Source: Candidatus Thermoflexus tengchongensis (GTDB lineage: Bacteria > Chloroflexota > Anaerolineae > Thermoflexales > Thermoflexaceae). From it: a stretch of DNA of 64,000 nucleotides. A model generated the notes under the pieces. It was given only the letters and a program-made list of their open reading frames with translations, was not told where the DNA came from and made no database searches. A program made the position numbers and the translations under genes. Location of the stretch: assembly GCA_016842085.1 (NCBI GenBank), contig JAEVEX010000061.1, positions 27,289 through 91,288 of the forward strand, read 5' to 3'. Positions 52,559-60,601 of the stretch are shown in pieces (within the stretch, counting starts at the first letter, position 1; each line of letters begins with the position of its first letter).

Positions 52559-53512
52559 TCAAGCCATCTTTCCTGTTATCTCGCGGCGCAAGGCCCATCG
52601 TAATCGGATCAGACGCCACAGTCGTTCCCATCCGCGCAGCGCTGCCCGCCGGCGGAACACATCGAAATCATTCCGTTCGATAACTTCCAGGATGCCCTGG
52701 TAGAGATCCGCAGCGGCAGCGATGGCAAACCGGGCTTTGCGTGGAAGCAACGCAATGCCCGACCAGGCCTCCGCATACAGCTGCCGGGCCCGACCGATCT
52801 GAAACCGCATGAAAGCCCTCCAGCGGGAATCCACCCGCCGGGCGCGAAGATCGTCCTCGCTCAGGCCGAAGGCCCGCAGCTCGTGCAACGGCAGATATAG
52901 CCTTCCTATCTCCAGATCCTCTCCCACATCCCGCAGGATATTGGTCAGTTGAAGAGCGATCCCCAGACGCACCGCAAAGGGGATCGCCTCGGGGGAGCCA
53001 CCGATGATCCGCATGCTCATCAGACCCACTGTGGAGGCCACCCCATAGCAATACGCGGCCAGATCCTCAAAGGTCTCCATGCGAACCGGCCTCAGATCCT
53101 GAGCGACACCGTCCATGAACTGTTCCACCAGACCCGTGGGGATGCGATAGCGCGTCCGCACATGCGCCCAGGCCAGTGCCACCGGTTCCTCCGCCGGCGG
53201 ACTCGAAGAGAGGGCCAGCGCGCGCCAGCGCGCCCAGCGCACCTCCCGATTCTTACCCCCCCTATCCACCAGATCGTCGGTCACACGGCAGAACGCATAC
53301 AGCACCCGAATCGCCCGCCGGGTCTCCGCCGGCAGAAGGGCTGAAGCCAGATGGAACGAACGACTATGGACCCGCAGAACAGCCTCGCAAATCCGATAGG
53401 CCCTATCCAGGATCTCGCCGGAAATCCCTTCCGCCTCCGCCACCGGGCTGTTCCACCCCTCCCAGGCTCTCTGCACCAGGACCTCTTCCCAGCTCAGATG
53501 GCCCGCTCCCAT
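52559..53512 (-). CDS. crtB: phytoene synthase
   Basis: Joins two GGPP molecules into phytoene, the first carotenoid step. The 317-residue protein has the Mg-binding aspartate motifs VTDDLVDRGG and NILRDVGEDLEIG, with RLYLPLHELRAFG after the second. ATG 53512 has GAGGGAGGAG ahead. It is transcribed divergently from crtI through a shared palindromic control region. No GGPP synthase gene lies in the window. Confidence 0.95.
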   Translation of the reverse strand: MGAGHLSWEEVLVQRAWEGWNSPVAEAEGISGEILDRAYRICEAVLRVHSRSFHLASALLPAETRRAIRVLYAFCRVTDDLVDRGGKNREVRWARWRALALSSSPPAEEPVALAWAHVRTRYRIPTGLVEQFMDGVAQDLRPVRMETFEDLAAYCYGVASTVGLMSMRIIGGSPEAIPFAVRLGIALQLTNILRDVGEDLEIGRLYLPLHELRAFGLSEDDLRARRVDSRWRAFMRFQIGRARQLYAEAWSGIALLPRKARFAIAAAADLYQGILEVIERNDFDVFRRRAALRGWERLWRLIRLRWALRREITGKMA

Positions 53513-53539
53513 CTCCTCCCTCGCACTCAGGATGGTTTC

Positions 53540-53568
53540 ATGATAACAGGATGTCTATATTTTGTCAA
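53540..53568 (-). promoter_or_regulatory. crtB promoter
   Basis: On the minus strand: TTGACA (plus-strand 53563-53568), a 17-base spacer and TATCAT (53540-53545). The expected transcript starts about 20 bases before the crtB ATG. The -35 is inside the left arm of the operator. Confidence 0.8.
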
Positions 53569-53588
53569 AATAAATCTTGACAAAATAT
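53557..53588. promoter_or_regulatory. 12-bp inverted-repeat operator shared by crtB and crtI
   Basis: ATATTTTGTCAA (53557-53568) and TTGACAAAATAT (53577-53588) are exact reverse complements separated by AATAAATC. Each arm contains the consensus -35 box of one of the two divergent promoters. MerR-type CarH/LitR repressors are known to bind AT-rich sites over -35 boxes of crt promoters. The regulator gene at 55318 is the obvious candidate binder. Confidence 0.85.
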
Positions 53589-53605
53589 GAACAATACGAT
53601 ACAAT
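53577..53605 (+). promoter_or_regulatory. crtI operon promoter
   Basis: TTGACA at 53577-53582, a 17-base spacer and TACAAT at 53600-53605. The transcript should start near 53612, leaving about 113 bases of leader before crtI, with a small hairpin (GGGTGAGT...GCTCACCC) around 53645-53670. Confidence 0.85.
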
Positions 53606-53725
53606 GGAGAAGGTGCAGGAGGAGCATGGGAGGACGGGACAGGGGGTGAGTCAGGGTCCGAGCTCACCCCCGTGCCCGTTCCCGCGGAGGGCCCCTGATG
53701 CCCAATTCCCCGAACGGAGGACAGA

Positions 53726-55273
53726 ATGGCTGCTCACGCGGTGGTGATCGGGGCGGGACTGGGCGGTCTGGCCGCTGCCGCACGGCTGGCCCGTCAGGGA
53801 TGGAAGGTGAGTGTCCTGGAGAAGAACGCGGAACCCGGAGGGCGCTGCGGCCGCCTGATTCGGGAGGGCTATCGCTGGGACACCGGTCCCACCCTGATGC
53901 TGATGTCCCATGTATTCGCCGAGACGTTCGCGGATCTGGGGGAACGGATCGAAGACCACCTGGAGCTCATCCGGGTGGATCCCACATATGCGGTCTCATT
54001 CTGGGACGGATCCCGGATAGTGATGTCCTCGGATCTGGCCCATATGCGCGAGCAGATCGAGGCAATGGAACCAGGGGCCTTTGATGGTTTTCTGCGCTAT
54101 CTCCGAGATGGATATCGCTTCTATCGTCTGGCCCTGGAGCGCTTTGTCGGAAGGAACTTCCGCTCTGCCCTGGAGTATTTCAGTCCACAACAGATCCCGC
54201 TTCTGTTTCGGATGCGCGCCCTGCGCCGGCATTACGACGAAACCCGTCGTTACGTCCGGGATCCCCGGCTGCGGGCAGCGCTGACCTTTCAGGATATGTA
54301 TCTGGGCCTGAGCCCTTACGAGGCCCCAGCTACTTATGCGCTGCTGGCCGCTTCCGAGCTGACAGAAGGAGTCTGGTTCCCCCGGGGCGGCATGTATCGA
54401 ATTGTGGAGGCCCTCGCTGCCCTGGCGGAAGGATTGGGAGTTCGATTGATTTATCAGGCTCCTGTGCGGTGGATCGAGATCGAGGGTGGCCGGGCGACCG
54501 CGGTGCTTCTGGAGGATGGTCACCGGATCTCCGCGGATCTGGTGGTGGTCAACGCCGATCTGCCGTACGCATATCGTCACCTGCTGCCGCCGGGACCTGA
54601 GGCGCAGCGGCTTGAGCGAATGCGCTACAGCTGCGGGGTGATCACCTTCTACTGGGGGCTGGATCGCCAGGTCCCTGCTCTTTATCCCCACCATGTCTTC
54701 CTCGCCGGGGATTACCGGGCCAGCTTCGAGCGGATCTTCCGGTATCATGATCTCCCGGATCCTCCCAGCTTTTACCTGCACGTTCCCTCCCGTCTGGATC
54801 CAACCGCTGCTCCGGCAGGATGCGATGCGGTGATGGCCCTGGTTCCGGTGGGGCATCTTCCACAGGACCGTGCCGATGTCGAAATCGAATGGATCGCCCG
54901 GGCGCGGGAGGCCATCGCAACGCGCCTGGCTCAGACCCTGGGCCTGAACGACTTCATGCGATGGGTCCGCGTGGAGGTCGTTCGCGCGCCAGGGGACTGG
55001 AAGCGATTATACAATCTGGAACGGGGGGCCGCTTTCGGCCTGGGCCATCAATTCTCCCAGGTTGGCTATCTCCGCCCGTCCAATCGTCATCCTCGCTACC
55101 CGAATGTTTATTTCGTGGGGGCGAGCACCCACCCGGGCACCGGGCTCCCCATGGTCCTGCTCTCCGCCAAGCTGGTAGCGGAACGAATCCGGGACGAGTT
55201 CCCAGCGGCCGCATCCCGGCGGATTGTCCTGGGGCCATCCACCTCAACCCACCGCTCCAGCCTCCCTGCCTGA
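53726..55273 (+). CDS. crtI: CrtI-type phytoene desaturase
   Basis: Introduces the double bonds that turn phytoene into lycopene (or neurosporene). The 515-residue FAD enzyme begins AVVIGAGLGGLAAAARLA with the dinucleotide-binding motif, then NAEPGGRCGRL, and ends with NVYFVGASTHPGTGLPMVLL, the CrtI C-terminal signature. ACGGAGGACAGA precedes the ATG. It is first in the plus-strand operon and opposite crtB. Confidence 0.93.
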   Translation: MAAHAVVIGAGLGGLAAAARLARQGWKVSVLEKNAEPGGRCGRLIREGYRWDTGPTLMLMSHVFAETFADLGERIEDHLELIRVDPTYAVSFWDGSRIVMSSDLAHMREQIEAMEPGAFDGFLRYLRDGYRFYRLALERFVGRNFRSALEYFSPQQIPLLFRMRALRRHYDETRRYVRDPRLRAALTFQDMYLGLSPYEAPATYALLAASELTEGVWFPRGGMYRIVEALAALAEGLGVRLIYQAPVRWIEIEGGRATAVLLEDGHRISADLVVVNADLPYAYRHLLPPGPEAQRLERMRYSCGVITFYWGLDRQVPALYPHHVFLAGDYRASFERIFRYHDLPDPPSFYLHVPSRLDPTAAPAGCDAVMALVPVGHLPQDRADVEIEWIARAREAIATRLAQTLGLNDFMRWVRVEVVRAPGDWKRLYNLERGAAFGLGHQFSQVGYLRPSNRHPRYPNVYFVGASTHPGTGLPMVLLSAKLVAERIRDEFPAAASRRIVLGPSTSTHRSSLPA

Positions 55274-55317
55274 AAAGGACCCTTCCTCGCCCTGGCCGCT
55301 GATGGAGAGGAGAAGGG

Positions 55318-56646
55318 ATGAAACCGGAAGCCGGGCAGGAGATTCCAGTGCACAATCTGAAGACCGTGGTCCGTGAGACAGGGATCTCGCCCCACACGCT
55401 CCGGGCATGGGAGCGACGATACGGGCTCCCTCGCCCGGCCCGCACGCCGGGGGGCCATCGGCTGTATTCCCAGCGGGACATTGAGATCATCCGCTGGCTG
55501 ATGGCCCGACAGGCCGAGGGCATGTCCATCGGACGCGCCGTCGCCCTCTGGCGGACCCTGGAGGCGAAGGGGCTGGATCCGCTGCAGCAACACTCCGCCA
55601 GGACAGCGGCTGCTCCCTCTGGGGCTGAGCCCTCGCTGCAGGCCCTCCGGGAGGGCTGGGTGGATGCCTGCATGCGCTTCGATGAGGAGGAAGCCGAAGA
55701 CATTTTGACCCAGGCCTTCGCGATGTATCCCCCGGAGGTGATTGTTCTGCGACTTATACAGCCCGCCCTGGAGGAAATCGGGGAACGCTGGTATCGAGGC
55801 ACGGCCACCGTCCAGCAGGAGCACTTCGCCTCAGCCCTGGCCATCCGTCGGCTTCACGCCCTGATCGCCGCTGCGCCATCCCCGCTTCGATCGGAGCGCC
55901 TCCTGATCGCCTGCCCGCCGGGGGAGATGCACACCCTCCCTGCGCTCTGGGCCTCCTTCCTCCTGCGCCGACGAGGATGGCCAGTCGTGGACCTGGGCGC
56001 GGATGTGCCATTGATCCGCATGAAGGAAGCCCTGACAGCGATCCGCCCCCGGCTGGTGATTATGACCGCCCAGATGCTCAAAACGGCTGCAAGCCTGGCG
56101 GATATGGCCGAACCTGTGCGGGAAATGCAGGTCCCCATGGCCTACGGCGGACGGATTTTTCAGCGAAGGCCTTCCCTCAGGACGCATATCCCCGGCGTTT
56201 ACCTGGAGGGGCAATGGGAGGATCTTCCAAACCTCGTCGAGGCGGTTCTACGCGGGGATCTATCTCCGCATTTTATCCCTCTGCCTGAGATCTACCGGCA
56301 GGCCCTGATCCAGTATCGAGCTGTCCGCGCCTCCCTGGAGGCCTCTTTGCGACTACAGCTTGACCACAAGATCGCAGAGACAGAGCTGGAGATCGGCTTT
56401 CAAGAGCTGGGGAATGTGATTGAGGCCGCCCTGCGATTGGGGGACCCCGGGGCCGTGCGAATCGAAGTGGAGTGGATTATCCATCTCGTCCATCATCGCC
56501 ATCGACCGTTAACAGGGCTATTGCGTTATCTGGAGGCTTACGCGATCGCTCTACGCAACCATCTGCCTGACGATCCGGTGGTGGCCAGCCTGGCAAACCA
56601 TCTGGAGGCATCGATCTCTTCCGCACGGGAGAGCGGTCTCTCATGA
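55318..56646 (+). CDS. CarH/LitR-like MerR regulator with B12-binding domain and extra C-terminal domain
   Basis: The N-terminal MerR HTH (about 10-80) has HTLRAWERRYGLPRP. A helical cap (about 105-185) contains GERWYRG (Trp158) and QQEHFAS (Glu168-His169). The cobalamin domain (about 190-315) has PPGEMHTLPALW, whose His205 would be the lower axial ligand, and AYGG at 276-278. CarH is a light-sensitive B12 repressor of crt genes. Residue 159 is Tyr where the Thermus CarH has His132, by my alignment. The protein is 442 residues; CarH is usually about 290, and residues 320-442 form an extra helical domain. ATG has GAGAGGAGAAGGG. Confidence 0.85.
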   Translation: MKPEAGQEIPVHNLKTVVRETGISPHTLRAWERRYGLPRPARTPGGHRLYSQRDIEIIRWLMARQAEGMSIGRAVALWRTLEAKGLDPLQQHSARTAAAPSGAEPSLQALREGWVDACMRFDEEEAEDILTQAFAMYPPEVIVLRLIQPALEEIGERWYRGTATVQQEHFASALAIRRLHALIAAAPSPLRSERLLIACPPGEMHTLPALWASFLLRRRGWPVVDLGADVPLIRMKEALTAIRPRLVIMTAQMLKTAASLADMAEPVREMQVPMAYGGRIFQRRPSLRTHIPGVYLEGQWEDLPNLVEAVLRGDLSPHFIPLPEIYRQALIQYRAVRASLEASLRLQLDHKIAETELEIGFQELGNVIEAALRLGDPGAVRIEVEWIIHLVHHRHRPLTGLLRYLEAYAIALRNHLPDDPVVASLANHLEASISSARESGLS

Positions 56647-57098
56647 AATTTCGATATTCCTTCGAAGTGCGTGCGCCCATAGAGAGAGTGATGTGCTTTC
56701 ATCAGGATCCGATGACTTTGAGGCGGCTCACGCCGCCTCTACCCGGTATGCGCTGGGAGCAGCAGGAGACCCCCAGGCCCGGCTCCCGGGTCCGGTTCTC
56801 CTTCGGGATAGGCCCCGTGCGGATCCGCTGGACGGCACGCCACGTGGAGGTCTCACCACATGGATTTGTGGACGAGCAGGAGGAGGGGCCGTTCGCCCGA
56901 TGGCGTCACCATCATCGCTTTGAGGCCATCGGGCCGGCGAGCACACGGATCCTCGACGAGATCGAGGCGGATCTGCCGGGGCCCCCACTGCGCCGGGCTG
57001 TGGCGTGGGTGATCTGGATGGGGCTGCCGCTGCTCTTTGCCTATCGAGCCTGGAAAACCCGATGCATGCTGGAAGGAGGAGACCGTTGCGTCCCGTGA
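56643..57098 (+). CDS. SRPBCC-fold protein
   Basis: A 151-residue protein of the START/Bet v1-like superfamily: FRYSFEVRAPIERVMCFH at the start, then a beta sheet (GSRVRFSFGIGPVRIRWTA, FARWRHHHRFEAIG) and a final helix (LPLLFAYRAWKTRCML). Such domains bind hydrophobic ligands; in carotenoid clusters they may hold carotenoid or isoprenoid intermediates. Its ATG overlaps the regulator stop (ATGA), and it overlaps the next gene by 13 bases. Ligand unknown. Confidence 0.8.
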   Translation: MKFRYSFEVRAPIERVMCFHQDPMTLRRLTPPLPGMRWEQQETPRPGSRVRFSFGIGPVRIRWTARHVEVSPHGFVDEQEEGPFARWRHHHRFEAIGPASTRILDEIEADLPGPPLRRAVAWVIWMGLPLLFAYRAWKTRCMLEGGDRCVP

Positions 57099-58627
57099 TC
57101 GTGGTCGGCGCCGGGATCGGCGGGCTGACATCCGCTGCCATCCTCGCCCGTTATGGCGTGCCCGTGATGGTCCTGGAAGCCCAGGCGTATCCCGGGGGAT
57201 GCGCTTCGACATTTTATCGACGCGGCTTCCGATTCGACGCGGGAGCTACCCTGGCCGCCGGGTTCGGGTCAGGTATGCCCCTTCATCGGTTAGGGGAGTT
57301 TCTCGGGCTGGATTGGGGAATCCATCCAGAGCCCATTGCCATGCAGGTGCATTTATCGGACGGGCAGACCATCACCCGCTGGGCGGATCGAGGACGCTGG
57401 CGGGAGGAACGTCTACGAGCCTTGGGGCCAGATGGAGAGCCTTTCTGGATATGGCAGGAGCGCATCGCAACCGTCCTGTGGACGATGGTCCAGAAAGGAT
57501 GGGCCTGGCCACCCCAGCGCCTCCGGGATCTCCTGCGAAATCTCCGGGTACTCCGCGCCATCGGGTTCGCTGTCCTGCAGGAAGGGAGGCTGGGCTGGAT
57601 TCAGGACGCCTTCCGGCCCGTCGCCAGCCGCCTCCCCTCCGGCAATCGAAGGCTTCGCGAGCTCGTCGACGGTCAACTGTGGATCAGCGCCCAGACAACA
57701 GCTGAACGCGCCAACGCGCTCTACGCGGCGGTGGCCTTAGATCTTCCCCACACGGGGGTCGGCTGGCTTACAGGGGGCATCGGAACGATCGCGGCCCGGC
57801 TGGCTGCTGCCATCCTCCAGCGGGGAGGCCAGGTCCGTTACCGCCACGAGGTAGTCGCGGTCCGACTGCAAGGGGACGGCGCGTTTCGGGTGGAGGTTCG
57901 TGGTCGGGGCGAGCTGGAGGCCGAAGGGGTGATCCTGAATATGCCGCCAGCTGCAGCCGCTCAACTGCTGGGGGAGGCCGCGCCTGCCCGATGGCGGCGC
58001 ATGCCGGCTGTTCCCCCGGATGGATGGGGGGCCTTTGTGGTCTATGCGGCCGTGGCTGAAGACGTCATTCCACGCGATCTTCCGCTTCATCACCAGATTC
58101 TGCAGGGAGGGCCTCTGGAAGAAGGAGGGGAAGTGCTCCTCTCCATCAGCCCTGCGGAGGATCCTTCACGGGCACCCCGCGGATTCCGGGCGCTCACTTT
58201 GAGCACCCACACCGATCTCCAGCGCTGGTGGATGCTGTTCCACCAGGATCGAGAGGCATATGCACAACGCAAGAGCGAGATGACAGCGCGCATCCTCAAC
58301 ACGGCGACCCGTGTCCTTCCCCGGCTGCTGGATGGCCTCGTCTGGGCCGAGGCGGCCACCCCCGTCACCTTCCAGCGGTTTACCCAACGACCCATGGGGT
58401 GGGTAGGTGGGTTTCCTCAGATCCGCCTGGGACGCGGATGGAGACCACGGATCTACCCCCGCATGTATCTGGTTGGAGACAGCGTTTTCCCGGGCCAATC
58501 GATCCCTGCCGTAGCCCTTGGGGCCTGGCGGGTCGCTGAGGACATGCGAGAGGAGCTTGCCGACCTGCCCCGCCGGCTCTGGATCATCGATCACCCGATG
58601 AAGACTCTGATGGAGGGAGTCCGATGA
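57086..58627 (+). CDS. second CrtI-like FAD oxidoreductase (CrtO/CrtD/CrtISO group)
   Basis: About 513 residues from TTG 57086, which has GGAGGAG five bases ahead. It starts PVIVVGAGIGGLTSAAILA with the FAD motif, then EAQAYPGGCASTFYRRGF, and ends with RMYLVGDSVFPGQSIPAVAL, the C-terminal flavin motif. Relatives are ketolases (CrtO), extra desaturases (CrtD) or carotene isomerases. The GCASTF region is typical of CrtO/CrtISO types. It likely modifies the product of crtI. An ATG at 57062 is an alternative start. Confidence 0.85.
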   Translation: MRPVIVVGAGIGGLTSAAILARYGVPVMVLEAQAYPGGCASTFYRRGFRFDAGATLAAGFGSGMPLHRLGEFLGLDWGIHPEPIAMQVHLSDGQTITRWADRGRWREERLRALGPDGEPFWIWQERIATVLWTMVQKGWAWPPQRLRDLLRNLRVLRAIGFAVLQEGRLGWIQDAFRPVASRLPSGNRRLRELVDGQLWISAQTTAERANALYAAVALDLPHTGVGWLTGGIGTIAARLAAAILQRGGQVRYRHEVVAVRLQGDGAFRVEVRGRGELEAEGVILNMPPAAAAQLLGEAAPARWRRMPAVPPDGWGAFVVYAAVAEDVIPRDLPLHHQILQGGPLEEGGEVLLSISPAEDPSRAPRGFRALTLSTHTDLQRWWMLFHQDREAYAQRKSEMTARILNTATRVLPRLLDGLVWAEAATPVTFQRFTQRPMGWVGGFPQIRLGRGWRPRIYPRMYLVGDSVFPGQSIPAVALGAWRVAEDMREELADLPRRLWIIDHPMKTLMEGVR

Positions 58628-59208
58628 ATGTCTACGCCTTGACGGCACTGGAGGAGTTCTACCGGCAGGCTATGAGTGCCTACATCCCGCAGGGCGAGGA
58701 TCTGCTTTATCGGGTTCGAAGAGACGATCTGAGCCACCTTTCGTTCCGCTACACGTTCTCCGTCGAGGCAATGACTCACATCAGCCATATCCTGGAAGAT
58801 GCCGCAGCCGCTCAGCGGGGCGAGGCCGATCTTCATGTTTCCTTCCAGCGTCTCTCCCGGCTGCTTTCCCAGATATCTCGTTACCGTCACCTTGCTGGAT
58901 CCCTGCATGGACTCTGGATCTACGGATCATGGGACGTGCCAGACGTAGATACATTTCGCCTGAATAAACGCACCACCCTGATCAATACGGAAGGGACCCC
59001 GCTGGAAGCTTACTGGTTCGTGATCGTCCAGGGCCCGGGGATCGGGATGTGCCTTCTGGCTCGGGAGGTGCCATCCCTGATCCATCAGGGTCGCTACTAT
59101 GAGGGCTTTTACACCTTCGAACGATCCGTGGCCCTGGAGGCGATCGGGATCCTGCATCGGATCTTCCCGGAGCATGTGCCAGATCCGACGGCCGGGGAGA
59201 GGAAATAA
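58624..59208 (+). CDS. DICT-like sensory-domain protein
   Basis: A 194-residue protein without a DNA-binding or catalytic domain. The C-terminal two-thirds (about 70-190) follow the DICT pattern: HGLWIYGSWDVPD, EAYWFVIVQGPGIGMCLLAR and GRYYEGFYTFERSVALEAI. DICT domains occur in light- or redox-linked regulators in haloarchaea and bacteria. ATG overlaps the preceding stop (ATGA) and its own stop touches the photolyase start. A sensor or partner for the CarH-like regulator or photolyase is plausible. Recognition is from memory of the family. Confidence 0.6.
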   Translation: MNVYALTALEEFYRQAMSAYIPQGEDLLYRVRRDDLSHLSFRYTFSVEAMTHISHILEDAAAAQRGEADLHVSFQRLSRLLSQISRYRHLAGSLHGLWIYGSWDVPDVDTFRLNKRTTLINTEGTPLEAYWFVIVQGPGIGMCLLAREVPSLIHQGRYYEGFYTFERSVALEAIGILHRIFPEHVPDPTAGERK

Positions 59209-60591
59209 ATGACGCGCCGGGTCATCTGGTGGATCCGCCGCGATCTCCGCTTAAGGGATAACCATGCCCTTGTCGCGGCCTGGGAGACAGCAGAGGAGGT
59301 GATCCCGGTCTTTGTTCTGGATCCGGGTCTGCGTCATGCCCCCACCCGCCGTCGCGCCTTCCTCCTCTCCGGGCTGCGAGCGCTGGATGAGGAGCTGCGC
59401 GCCCGCGGTGGCTATCTGGTCGTTCGTGAGGGGCCCCCGGTGGAGATCCTGAGCGAGCTGATGAGGGAGACCGGATCCACAGCCGTGTTCGCAGAAGGAG
59501 ATGTCAGCCCTTACGCCCGGCGGCGGGACACCGAGGTTGCCTCCCGGCTTCCCCTCGTTCGCATGGGCTGGCCGACCATCCATCCACCCGATGCCCTGCA
59601 GAAGGAAGACGGAGGCCCTTACCGCGTATTCGGGGCCTTCCGGCGCCGCTGGTGGAGCCTCGCCATTCCGAAGATCCCTCCAGACGAGGCCATCCCCAGC
59701 CGCTGGCGTATGCCGGCCGGAATTCCGACGCTCCCCCTCCCGGAAATAAGGGCCCCTGAAGGGTTCCCGGCTGGAGAGCGGGCGGCCTGGGCACGCCTGC
59801 GATCATTCGTGGAGGGAGAAGAGGCCCCGATCTTCCGCTATCGAGCCATACGGAGGCGGGTCGATGGAGAGGCCGGAGCACGCCTCTCGCCTTATCTGCG
59901 CTTTGGGATGATCTCGCCGCGGCAGGCGCTGCAGGCCGCCCTCGAAGCCGAAAGCCGCGCGCCTGATGCCGAAAGCCGCCGCAGCGTCCGGATGTGGATC
60001 GACGAGCTGATCTGGCGGGATTTCTTCATGGCATTGCTTTATGCCTTTCCGGATCTACGACGGCGAAGCTTACGGCCATCGTGGAAAACCCTTTCCCCAC
60101 CGGGAGACGATCAGGACCTGGAGGCCTGGCGGGGCGGCCGCACCGGCTACCCTCTAATCGACGCCGCGATGCGCCAGCTGGCCCAGGAGGGCTGGGTGCC
60201 CAACCGGGGGCGGATGATAGCCGCCTTCTTCCTGGCTCGACACCTTCACATCGACTGGCGCAAGGGCGAACGCTGGTTCCTGGAGAACCTGATTGATGGC
60301 GATCCGGCAATCAATGCGGGAAACTGGCAATGGGCCACCGGTGCCGGCCTGGATCCCCTTTCCACCCTGCGCTCCTTCGATATGATCCGCCAGGCCCGTC
60401 AGGCTGACCCCCACGGGCGATACATCCGGCGCTATCTCCCGGAGCTGGCCCAGGTTCCTGATGCGTTCATCCACGCCCCGTGGATGATGCCTGAGGATGT
60501 GCAACGGGAAGCAGGATGCCGCATCGGCTGGGACTATCCCCGGCCACGGCTCAAAGCCGCGGAAGGCACAGAGGCTCAAAACCGAGGATGA
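59209..60591 (+). CDS. phr: deoxyribodipyrimidine photolyase
   Basis: Repairs cyclobutane pyrimidine dimers with blue light. The 460-residue protein has the N-terminal antenna domain (about 1-130, VIWWIRRDLRLRDNHALVAA) and the FAD domain with ELIWRDFFMALLYAFP, LIDAAMRQLAQEGWVPNRGR and DGDPAINAGNWQWATGAGLDP. It begins directly after the DICT-like gene stop. Linking photolyase to crtB, P450 and a LitR/CarH regulator is known from Thermus thermophilus. Confidence 0.95.
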   Translation: MTRRVIWWIRRDLRLRDNHALVAAWETAEEVIPVFVLDPGLRHAPTRRRAFLLSGLRALDEELRARGGYLVVREGPPVEILSELMRETGSTAVFAEGDVSPYARRRDTEVASRLPLVRMGWPTIHPPDALQKEDGGPYRVFGAFRRRWWSLAIPKIPPDEAIPSRWRMPAGIPTLPLPEIRAPEGFPAGERAAWARLRSFVEGEEAPIFRYRAIRRRVDGEAGARLSPYLRFGMISPRQALQAALEAESRAPDAESRRSVRMWIDELIWRDFFMALLYAFPDLRRRSLRPSWKTLSPPGDDQDLEAWRGGRTGYPLIDAAMRQLAQEGWVPNRGRMIAAFFLARHLHIDWRKGERWFLENLIDGDPAINAGNWQWATGAGLDPLSTLRSFDMIRQARQADPHGRYIRRYLPELAQVPDAFIHAPWMMPEDVQREAGCRIGWDYPRPRLKAAEGTEAQNRG

Positions 60592-60601
60592 GGGAATCGG
60601 G

